DNA of 64,000 nt, taken from contig NC_089551.1 in assembly GCF_040115645.1 (NCBI RefSeq), positions 2,232,001-2,296,000 of the forward strand, written 5' to 3'. The DNA is from Euwallacea fornicatus. Lineage: Eukaryota; Arthropoda; Insecta; Coleoptera; Curculionidae. The notes under the pieces are model-generated. The model ran no database searches. It was not told the origin of the DNA and saw only the letters and a program-made list of their open reading frames with translations. Shown piece by piece: positions 41,901 to 53,900 of the stretch; position 1 is the stretch's first letter; the number at the start of each line of letters is the position of its first letter. A program made the translations under genes and the position numbers.

Positions 41901-44900
41901 GCAATTTCCGCTATCTCGCCCAAACGGATAAATCATAATTCGGTCGTAGTTTGAAACTTTGCCAACTGCCATTGTTCGCCCGTTCTGTAATTGAGTTATC
42001 GGCCGGAAGTGAGACGACATCGATCGATTGCAGTCTTGGTCTTTTCATGTGCCACCCGCAAGCCGAGGACTTTTAACCGAGTCCAGATTGGTTTATAATG
42101 AAGTTTGCTCTTTTCAGTACGGCATCGAAGCTGATCGACGAACCAAGATCCTGAGGACCTTCGTCAAGAACACGTACAGCTACCATTTGAGCGAAATCCT
42201 TGCAACAATCGTCAACGAGTATACGGATTGGGAGAAGCCCGTGCAGCACCCCATCAACATCCGGGATGAAACCTTGGAAGCCCTTTCCGACGCTCAGTTT
42301 GTAGCTCCAGTAGTACATACCGCGGATTTGCACTCGGCCGAGCACCGAAACTCCTACTTGTACGTCTTTGACTATCAAACCAAGTTCGGGGACTATCAGC
42401 AGGTAAGATCCTTTTAACAGAATTTTAATTAATTTGTGAGAGAGCGCCGGAAGCTAGGAAAAATCCATTAATACTGGGTTATTAATTGGGACTTTAAACA
42501 CAGGCCGCTTTCATTAAACGGGCTCTTTAATATTCAAAAACTGTTTTTGTGCGGACTATGGGGAATTTTTAATTTCGCGTTCCAACTTGTCCAGAAGCTG
42601 GGAAGTATTCGACAATTCCGATCCTGCATCCATCTGGTATGGTTCGAAAATAGACCCAAAGTACCCGACCTACCATTAAAACGAAATGGAAAATGATACA
42701 TTATTTCTCAACTTAGTCTACGTTGACATTGAAGCACTTTCCGCAGCGATTTGTATATTTATAGCTTCGAACGTTTTAAAATTTGCAGCATCCTCGACCC
42801 TCATATTACTGGCAAATCTCTCTGTGCCGAGTCATTTCTTCCAGTTCGGAAATAGAAAATAATATGAGAGGGCTAAATCTGGTATGTGGGATGGCCGAGG
42901 AAAAAATTCGAAAACGAGTTAATTGATTGTGGCCATCGCGACGCAATGGGCTGATGCGTTGCTTTGATGAAAAAATACTTTTTTTTCTTTAGAGCGATAA
43001 TTAATAAAAATTATCCCACGTGCATCCCAAAAAACTTTCGCCATAACATTTCCTGGAGATCAAACGGTTTTCGCCTTCTTTAGAGCCGACTCTCTCATTT
43101 AAGTTTTGACTACTCTTTCGTCGCAGATGTACAATGATGGACTTACTTTCATTCATGGTTACGAATCGACGCAAAAACCGAGCTTTACTGCTGCGAAATT
43201 TTGTCGAACACTCCCTTCAAACATCCACACAGCACTAGTTCTATGCAATTGTGAGTAATCGGGGCAGCCATCTTGCGCACAGCTTTCTCCTCTCCAATTT
43301 TCCGGTCAAAATGCGATATACAGCACTTTTTGAAATGCCCATCTTCCGGTTTGTTGTCACAGTTTTGTGGATTTTCACCACAATATCTGGAGTGTCGGCA
43401 AGTTGACCACAGTGAAGTTCGTTTTGACGACGTTTAAACTTCACCACTCGACATTTTACAGTTGTTAACGAAGGAGCAGATTCCCCCAAACTAGAATCTC
43501 ACTCCGCTTTAATATTAGATACACTAAGAACTTTCAATTAAAAGTATTGAATCACGTATCGATGCTTAACGGCTCCAAGACGAGCACAAATCAGCGTAAC
43601 GTTAAACTTAGACTTAAGCTTTTTAAGGTTAGGTGTGTGTGATGTAAGCAAAGTTTTAACAAAACATCGCCGCCATCTACATGTCTGGTTGGGTACTTCT
43701 GGAACTATCCTCGCACTAATGACATGAGGTATAAACTTTCACCGCGGTTTTCTGTGATTGAATCACGCCTAAAAAGTACTATCATAGGCATCCAATCTCT
43801 AACGTAGAAAATAGTTTTCACTTGAATATTCGCTGATTACAGTCGATTTTATTGCCGAATATTCAAAGTGTACTCTTTTGCCCATATGTCAGCTGTACCC
43901 CCTGATGGATTGACTAGAAAATTGAATGTAAAACCAGACGAACCCTGTAACAACTTTTGATTTATAGCTGCAAACACATTTTACAATTACCTTGAACTCC
44001 ACGTATGAAAAAGTCCTCTGCGGAGTTTGAGCACGAGCATTATGTATCACCGATACAACCTTAAGTCTATTAATACACATTTTGCAACCGCACAACCTCT
44101 AGAATGCCCTTTTCGTGAGCGTTTTCCTGGAGGAAATACGGTGTCTTTGTAGCTTTTGTAACAATTTTCAAGTTTTATAGCCCCAAAGAAAACATTAAAT
44201 TAGAACAGCAAATATTGCACCTCTGGCGCTTTTATAATCCTAAGTTATTAAGGCTCTAAATCATCCATACAGAAACAACCACTCCCCAAGGAATCCGTCG
44301 AATTACCTGAATTCTATCCATGCACAAACGAGGTCCATATTACTACACTCAGCTACGAACTTGCTCCACATACATGACTAGCATCCTTTGAGGTAAGAAC
44401 ACACACACAACCAGAAGGCCCGCTATGCAAAAGCGCTGATTACAATAAGCACCAGAGGCAAGACGTGACAAAGTGGGGTCTAGACTATCTTGCAGACTCC
44501 ATTCCGTATTCCGCCTTAATCAATTCGGTTGCCAGAGCTGGAACGGAGCACATTCCATCATTCTAATTAGAAAAATTTATCAGCCCTCCTTAAAAAAAAA
44601 AAGAGGCCATGCCACTGGGAGGAGGAAGAAGTTCTATTTCCGGACGGATTTGTTTTATTAGCGTGGGCGAGACATGAAGTTAACAGCTCCGTTAATATTT
44701 CATTACAACATTAAATGGAGTTGAGCAAGTTATTAAACTTACTTTTCAGCAAATTTTCGGTTAACTAATGCGGTGTTTAAGCGATGGCTATAAAATCTAA
44801 GCAGTGAAGTGGGCTAATTCCTTTTTAAAATTCGAAACGACTCCTTAGCGGGCCGCATTTTAATGTATTTCGCGGTGCTTGGGGGGTGCTGACTTTAAAT

Positions 44901-47900
44901 AAACTCCCCACGTCCCTGGGGAAATCCATCAAAATCTGGGTTGCGAGAAAATTATTTCCATCCAATTACTAGTCGGTTCTCTATTTTCCAAATTTAGAGC
45001 GCTCTATTTTGTTGTCGCCGGAAACGTTCGAAACACAATGGGGAAATAAAAGAAGTAGACTTGCACGATTCGGTGGCGTGCGATTTACGTGCCGTTTTAT
45101 CAGATACATTCGGTTGCTTAACGCTGTATTTTGCTTTAAAACTTTCAAATTGACGTTGACTTTCGAACACCTAAAACTTGAAACAAATATTTAAGTTTTA
45201 ATTGGAAAACTCCCGGCCCTCATCGCCGTAGTATGTCTAATTGCACGTGGGAAATAGCTACGTTTCGCTATTGATTTTTTTTTTTTTTTTGTTAAACTAA
45301 TAGGCAAATATCGTGTCGGGTCTGCAGTAATGGCAACAAAGCCACGTCCATAATACAGTTTCGGCAAAACCCTTGATTTCCTACCTATTACAGTTAACAA
45401 AGCTTAATGCACCAACCAGCAAACCCTTCCACAATGTGTCGAATCAAATTTGGCAACAGGCAAAAATGCGAAACATTCCATGTGGGGGGTAAACAAAAAA
45501 AAACATTTTAATCTCGATAATAACGTTTGCTTTTGTGTTTTGTACCATTCATATGCTGTTTGACGTATTTAAAAATTGTATTAATTTTTCAAACAAATTG
45601 CGGTTTGAAACAAAAACTGTTTAATGGCCATCCTGCTCCTCGGGCAAGTTCATCAGCGAGGGCCGGGACGAGTTCCTGGAAGCCAATTAATTAAGAAGTT
45701 TAATAAAGAGTCGTGGATAACTGGGCCCTTTGAAGACGACGGGTTAATGAGTCTCAGGAGGTGGAATACTCTTTTGGGATACACATTCCAGTGCTGATAT
45801 GGCTGCATGAGACAAAAGCGCCCTTTGAGCCTTGATTGTATTTGCCTCCAGTAAATCCAATAACATTTTTGGCATTTTGTTGCTCTCGTTAACAAAGACA
45901 TATTATTTTGTACCATCATGAGATTTAGAGATCGGAATTTGTGATGAAATACCTGAGCACATTTGAGAACCAGACCTGAGCGAAATTGAGAGCTGGCAGT
46001 GCTTTGATTTTGGGCCTGGCAAAGCGGAGATATAAACTCTGGGTTTGGCTGTAGGTCGATAGACGAGACGATGACAGGCTGGATATGGCAGAATGATTGG
46101 TTTTCAAGTGCGTTCAATTAATATCTCTAAATAATCTATATTCATCGCTCTTTCGCGGCATCGCGGATCTAAATGAAAATCAAAATTTCGGTTCGTCGTG
46201 AATCAATGCAATTCCGATGGTTAAAGAAAAAAAAAGGAAAAATTGCAACCATACAAATTTGTTATATTTTTAAAGGTGACAACGCAGCGATTACTCCCTG
46301 AAAACGTTTTTGTATAGTGGTCTCTCTTGCACTCATTGGCGTTTTAAATGTAGTCGCTTTATTGGGTTGGACAAGTGAACGTCGCTGCGTTGCCATTTAT
46401 TAATATTTTTAGAACTGCATTATTGGAGCGCTGGCAGGTTTATTTGTTCCTTTACTACATTATCGATTCTTGGCCATATTTCCCTGGAAACAATGTTCTT
46501 AAAAAGAAGCGATAAGAGGAATAATGGAAGAGAAAAAGGAGAGTATTGGTCAGGCTTTTGTTCTTCCATTGAATTATCTCTCTGTCCTCATTTCTCCCGA
46601 ATTCATTTACTGGATTAGAAAATTCCCAACCCTCATCACTCGTATATCGTACCTTTCTATCAATTAAACCGCTCTGATGAAATTTAAGTTGAGACACCGT
46701 ATAATCCTCATGCCAATTTCATGCTAACTAGAGTATGCTCTTCTCCAATTTCTTAGATATTCCCGAGCCCAAAGTGATAATTCAAGAAACTCCCTAAAGC
46801 AATATGCAACGCATTTCCTTGCTTATTAGGCTCGGTAATTGCCCCGGCTTATTTCGACAGGTGGTTCTACCTCTAATCTTGTTAAATTAATCGGTTGTAA
46901 TGGCGTGTGAGGATATTTAAGGAATAGGGTTTTAACTGATCATTTCCTGCCTAGTGAAGCTCGTTGGTAACGTTAAAAAAGCGCGGAAAAATTCCTGAAT
47001 AATCGGTCTCGAGGTGAAAAAAAAGTCCTTTTCAAACCTCGTTATCTGTTGACACAGTCAGTATTTCCGGTGGCTCCAACACCTTATCAGCCTTCCTCAG
47101 GTTTTGTTTTACTTTTTCCGTGGTTCTTGGTAATTAATTTTTCCAGGCAATGAAAGAGAGGGCATTTAAGACACCAACAGAGTAAGAAAAAAGGCTGCGG
47201 CAACACAAACGAACCAAAATAAGAATAAAGAAAATAAATTGCTTGAATAATTTAAAGCGGACCAGATGCAGGACTCCCTCAGGAAAAGCTCGCCCGACAT
47301 ACAGTCCGATAGTGGAAATTACTCGGATGCAAGTTCTTTTATTTCCTCAGTAACTCGACTGTGTAAAGCGGCATTTTGTCGCCCTGGTGATAAATGCAAG
47401 ACCAGTCACTTCGGTAAATTAAATACATTTGCCTTTAGAATAGCCCCCGGATTGGTTCGTGAACTGCTAACGTAAGTTTCGAAATTTGGCTGTTTAGTGA
47501 ATTCCTCTTGGGATTAATGGTTAAAGTTTAAGTTACGGAATTGAGATTGAATTATCAATGAGGCCTGTAATATCTCTGAAATATCACGGCCTAAATGCAT
47601 CCACGCAGGCAGAGGTAAAAAACGAGTTTATTCTGCACGCTCGCCCGAGTGAGTTATTGCTTCCTTTTATTTATGTCGAATATTCCGGCATGTTCGGATA
47701 GCAAAATATTCGATGAGGGATGGATCGAGCACCTACAGCAGTACGACTTCAAAATTGAGCGCCCCCAAGGAAAGTTTGATAGAAAAGCGGAAGCTTCATC
47801 TAGAAGATTGTGTGATGAAAAATCTTGGCATTGTCGAAGAGTAGAGCATCGTGAAGGACTCAAGAGAACTTCCGTAGCACTAGAGGCTTGCTTAACACGC

Positions 47901-50900
47901 AAGAACTGCTAGACGAACATACCGAAAGTTCGGCCATTGGATTTGGGTGTTTGGCGAAATTAAATATAAAGGGCTCAAATGGCCTGAGATCGCTAATAGG
48001 AATGTGGTTTTGCAGGTATTGGGACCTCAGGTGGGGACAAATTAAGGATGGCCAACGGAACTTCCGCAGCTTCCACAAAAAAGGTGGGGAAGTTGCCCAA
48101 ACTAAGCTAAATTTCGGAAGGCCCTTATAGAGTGCGTTCGTTTGGAAACTTACCACCCCAAATGTTGTAAAAACGGAAATATGTATGAAGGCACTGATCA
48201 AGGTGGTCTTCCAGATTGCGAGGGAGAACAATCTTGATATTATCTACGTAAACCTGATAGTCACCCCTTTCGCCCGCTTTCCCCGATTGAAAATTTTAAA
48301 TTAAACCCTCCCCCAGGGGCACCTCATGCTGAAGTTAATTTAAAGTGTAAAATATCGGTGTATTAAAAAACTCGACTTGTCAAAGCGTTTTGGAAAAAAT
48401 CACGGGAAAAGAGAAGAAAAATCTAGTTAATGTTACATATCAATGGAACGGAGAACGTTAACTTATCCACACATATCAAATGTACAGAAATGATGTTTTT
48501 ACCCTTGCAATTTTGTAACATTTAAATCCCTAGATGCTCAAAATAATTTCCATTCCGTGATAAACACAAATCCAAGTCGAATTCCTGTCGAAATCTTTGA
48601 AAATTGTCTTTCATACAAGCTCGAAAATTGATTGCACGTATTTGAAATGATGCAGTCAGCTTTTGCTTGATTTTTCGAAAAAGCTTTGACAAATCGAATT
48701 TCTTAAAACACCGATAATTTATACTTCTAATTACCTCTAATATGAGGTGCAACTCAGTAGGGAGTGCCATTTACAATTTTCAACTGGGAGTAGGGGAGTG
48801 GCAAGGGGTGAGTATTAAGTGTACCCAGATAATGTAGAAGGCGTTTCCCTCCGCAACTTGGAAGACCATTTACCTTCACATGTATTCCCGTTTTCACGAT
48901 ATTTGGTAAGTTTGCAGATGGGCACACTGTGTGGTCATGAAAAAGATAAACGATCTGGCTAAAGGATCGAGAGGACTCCCAGAGCAAAGTTGAAAGTCGT
49001 TTATCTAGATTGATTTACCAAATACCATGATGGTCGGTCTGTTGGAGCCCGACAACTTTAAGAGAGCCGTGTTCCCACTGGCGCGCAGTCGCCGTTGATA
49101 AGATGCGGAAAATGCTTCACCGTGGGCATTCGACCGAGTGCTTTATTGCTTCCTTTTATGTTCGTCGAATATTCTGGCATTAAAAAAAAATGGAAAAGTG
49201 CGTAACATAATTATGGACTCTTCTAGCCATGAGATCTTTAGCTATAGAAACAGGATTTGATAGCAGCAAGCTTAACTAAAACTTACTTTATACTGAACAA
49301 CAACTGAACTGCCACTGGAGAAGTGACCAGGGACCAGCTACAGTTTTTCTGTAGTTCCTCTGGAAAGTCACTAGTCGTCCCCGTCTGACTCTACGCGCAG
49401 CTCCAGCTCAAGGCTTTCCGCACTTTAAAGGCAAGAATGCACGGGGCCGTAGTAGAGGGACGCCTATGGAAAAAAACTTGTATAAGAGGTTTTGTGCGGG
49501 CTTTTATGCTGGTCTTTGACGATTTAATTAAATATAAACAGGGTCGTCCTATAAAGCAACTTGAAGGAAACTTTTTTAAATGCCCTCTCTTGGAAATGAG
49601 CCTCATCTATTACAAAGAGCCTTCATCGTAAGATAATTTGAAATGGAAAATAAGCCATACATGCATATTACATTTGACCTACCCCTCCAGATGTCTTTAC
49701 CAGGAACTGGCTCTTAAGTTTTCCGAACAATATTAAAGTACAATTCCACCAACGAGAGAGGAAATATACTTGTGTAAATAAAACCGGAGAGCGTGCTATG
49801 AATACTTTAAGCCGCAAAGTTTAAACAATAGAATTCCAAGGATAGAATTTATAGTTTCAAAATGGGGTATGGTGATTTGGAGTTGTAAAAAACGCATGCG
49901 AAGGGCCTCCGTAATTATCAAATTAATCAGTAGAATAATCGCGTTTATCAATATCTTGAGGGCCCCAAGACACACTACCCTCGCTACCTAAAGCGAAATT
50001 TAATTTGCCCCGTACATTAAGGACTTTATCCCGAACAAGATCCTTCATTAGTTTCCTTAATTAATTACAGAGACAGGGGTGTATCCACGGAGAAGAACTG
50101 CCCTACTTGTTCGGAGCGCCCCTCGTCGGGGGTTTCATGCATTTCGGCCGAAACTACACTAAATCAGAAGTAATTCTCTCCGAGATTACGATGATCTACT
50201 GGAGCAATTTCGCTAGGACCGGGTAAGTGTTCGACATACCCCCAAAACTACACTGAAAATAATTAATTTACCTGGCTAACGAGGAACCTTTTGAATATGA
50301 ATCTTCTCCAATAGGTGGGAATAAGAGGGGGTGATTTATCACCAGGAAAACCGAGGGGATGTGAATAATTGAAAATCATTTATCCTCCAAGCTCGGTTTC
50401 CACTAAAGTAGTTTTTGCCTCTTGCCAAAGGGGATTTATATAAATTGGAGACGATTAGTCCGCCAGATTGTTTTACATGAAGAAACGGCCCTCTTTTAAA
50501 CCTCCTTCTTTGAATCGTTCCAGCTTTGAAAATTCACGTCAGGCTGTTTGTAAATTTATGATATAGGGAGGCATTTATTTTATAACTTTATTCCTCGACC
50601 GTAACATCCCGCTTTCGAACAGCCATCCATTTGACCCGGAATCATAAAAACGAGATCCGTTCTATTTCGGTTGGCAAAGTTTTCAAAATATCCAAATCGA
50701 TTTTGCAGCCCTGCCGGGTGAGAAACTCCCTATTATATCGAACAAAAATTAATGCCATCGGTAAACTCGCAACAAAATTATTATCTAGAGGCCGAGCGAG
50801 TTCCTTCCCACTTTACCGCATTGTTCAATTAAGAGCTCTTTAAGCAGGTTATTAAATATGGATCAAAGCCATTCAAGCTGGGCCACAGCACACACTCGTC

Positions 50901-53900
50901 GACATGAGGCCACCTCAAACACTAATGTTTAGTTAATCTGGCAACAAGAACACAAAGCCCCGTTTGTGAACCGAGATGGGGAGTGTTTACCAGATACTTC
51001 GCTTGTAAGCCTTAATATTTACTTCAGAACTGCCCCATAAATACAACTATTAGCCGACGATCTCCTGTTTGCCCCTTTGTCCGAGCAATATCCCTGCAAC
51101 CGTTAAAGCCAATTTCGCAAATTTAAACGTTTTACAGGAATCCGAACGAGCAGCAGGAAATTGACCACGCCAGACAAGATAAGGCCAGATTTAAGAACGT
51201 GGAGTGGACCGCGTATGAGGCCGCCCACAAGAAGTACTTGACTTTAGGTGAGTGCCAACGAATTTATTTATGGCCCCAAGCTAATCATTTTGCCCGTTTG
51301 CGCCGGACACGTTTCCCGAAGTCTGGATTGGAATATTAAGGCAAATCGGGATTTATGTAATGGCCTGCACTTACTCCCTAATTTATTTCGAAACAAAAAG
51401 GTGAATGTGCACCGCTAGCGATGTTTTAGGACCATAAATCGGGACAGGAACCTTGCAGACTTATTTTAACTTATCATTTATAATAGTTCGCACAACCACC
51501 AGTTTCTTTTCGGAAGGAAAATCGGCCGATTTCATTGAACAGCGACAAGCTCAATTTCACGATTTTATTAGGTTGACGCCATGCCATGCCTGGACAGAAA
51601 AAAGTTACCAATATTCACGTGAAAAATTAATTAGGAATTTCCTAACAGGTGGGATCATTTCGGGAATTTCTGTCGATAGTGGCAACCGTGCGATGGTGCG
51701 GGTTCGCCATGTGATGGCCAAAGAACCAATCGCGCCACGCGGGATGCAGTAGTCGCGTCGCGCGGCGTTGTCGCTTTCAACTTGTTCGATGCAAATTTCC
51801 CCAATCGACAATCACAGAAGTGTTGATAAAGTACTTTTAATGTACGAGAGTAGTCCCAGAGGTGCTCGATCTAATACTTAAAAACTCTTAACTTACTTTA
51901 GTTTCCTTCGAGACTGGCACATAGAAGCTCCGATTGCTTCAAAATAGGCACCAATCTCGAACTCACCCCCTTCGCTATTGGCAAATCTCTTTCCACCAAG
52001 CCCCTTTCTTAAAATTTGAAAGTAGAAAATAATCTGAGGAGGCTAAATCTGGCGTGTAGGGAGAGCGAGGAGAAAGTTCGCAATCAAGTTGATTCATTTT
52101 GGCCATCGATGGTTGGATTAGCTCGGACCTTTCGAATGAAATTATTGAATCACGTATTGATGATGAATGTTTTCCATGTTTGCAAATTCTCTATAATCAT
52201 TCACTGAAAACGATTTCAAAACAAACACAAATCAACACTTTAGGCATCGGTGTTTTAAGGTTATGTCTTTGTAATATAGACAAAAAGGTTGTCACCTATA
52301 TGTCAGATCGGGTACTTCTGGGACTTCCCTCATTGCCCTGAAAACATACATCAAATCAACCACCTCAACGAGCTCTGGGAGCCTGCACAAGCGCGAATGT
52401 AAAAGCTCAATTTCTTTCAAAGACATCGTGGCATATTGATACCGACTCTGAAAGTTCTCTATTAACTAAAGAAGTATAAAATTGCATTTCCAGAGCTCCT
52501 GGCAGTTAATTGAGGAATCCAAAGTCAACACAGGATTCTAATCAGCTTTATTTCTGCTGAAAGTGGTCAAAAGCTTTAGAATTTTCTTCGAGCGTCGAAA
52601 TCTCGGAAATTCTGCACTGTCTCAACAAGCGGATTCTGCGATTTTCGAAATGGGTTATTACCTCTAAATTGCGGTTTCTCAAACTGAATTTTCAAGATAT
52701 TCGATGATATTTATTTTTACGCACATGAAGGACAAAGGATCCCGCATAAATTCGTTAAAAATTGAAAGAAATCTGTTTCCTAGATATGCTGGATGACGTC
52801 AAATATTGTTTTAAGTTGTGCATTTTTCGATGGAATAGACTTGCAGGCAGGGTTATCCATATAGTAGACGAGTGTACTTTTTCATTTTTTTTATGGAACC
52901 CCATGTATATGGTGACGGTTTCGAGTTCTTTGACAAATTCTGAACTTATTTCATGTGACATGCCCATGGCTAAATTTAATAGATTTCGAAAAAAATACAA
53001 AAAATAGAAATAACCATGGAATTAATAATACTTAAAAAAGACAACAATAAGAACTACTACAGTCTAATGTATTAAATGTTCGAACTATGTCCTGGTGGTT
53101 AATCCTAACCTGAAGTTGACCGCGGGATAACCGCAATTCGAATTTCTCAAGAACTTCTTTCATCATTTGAGGGAGTATTTGTCGAGCTTCTGTAGAAACT
53201 TGATTCTTCAACTCTTATATTGTATTGTTGGGTTTATTTAAATAGACCTTATATTTCAGCAAACCCCCAAAAAAAGAAACTCCATAGGGGTGAGGTCAGG
53301 CGATCTAGCAGGCCACTCTAATAGCGATATTGCGCACACATTTCAATGACGCCACAATATACATGGGGTTCCATAAACGAATAAAAGTTCAAGTATTTTC
53401 ATGAAAAATATCTTTTTCAATTTTTAACGAATTTATGCGGAGCTTTTGGCTTTTTATGTACATCCACCGCTTCCATTTTCCGAAACAAGTTCGTATTACC
53501 TTGTAGCACTATCCAGACCTGTCTTAAAAGGCTGCAACTCTACTTATGTTTAGCAGATTATAGATAGTGCGGTTCGGAAACTGGGTTGCAGAAAATTCAC
53601 TCAATGCTTCGCCATTATCAGAACCAATTTGCGCTTAAACTAATTTATCCTGCTTTAGCCCCGTTGAATGTAAAACCTGCCCCATTAGGACGCGAGGGTG
53701 GAATACTAAGGCAATTGGAGATTTATAGAACGACCACTACTCACCGATTTATATTAAATCAATGAGACGAATGCTCGCAATTCCACTGCTCTTGCTGGGT
53801 TCTTTCCTGAGATTTATGTCCAATCAACTGCTTAATTAACCTGTTTATATTTATTCCCAAAATTTAATTTAGTAGAGAGGTCTAAAAAACGGCAGAAAAA

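Larger units (their letters stand above)
42403..50070 (+). other. Nlg: Neuroligin intron e-f (7.7 kb)
   Basis: The longest complete intron of the gene. It holds mariner copy 2, the gypsy fragment, the 52-bp direct-repeat pair and CCTCATC-motif copies at about 45202 and 46615. A GC-rich patch at 45620-45690 is open in several frames but unrecognised. Confidence 0.9.

Noticed and set aside
45653..46117. 154-codon minus-strand frame in the 7.7-kb neuroligin intron, and a 57-codon plus-strand frame at 45624
   Set aside because: Neither resembles a family; the start contexts are unsupported. The GC-rich patch at 45620-45690 is odd but not enough to call a gene.
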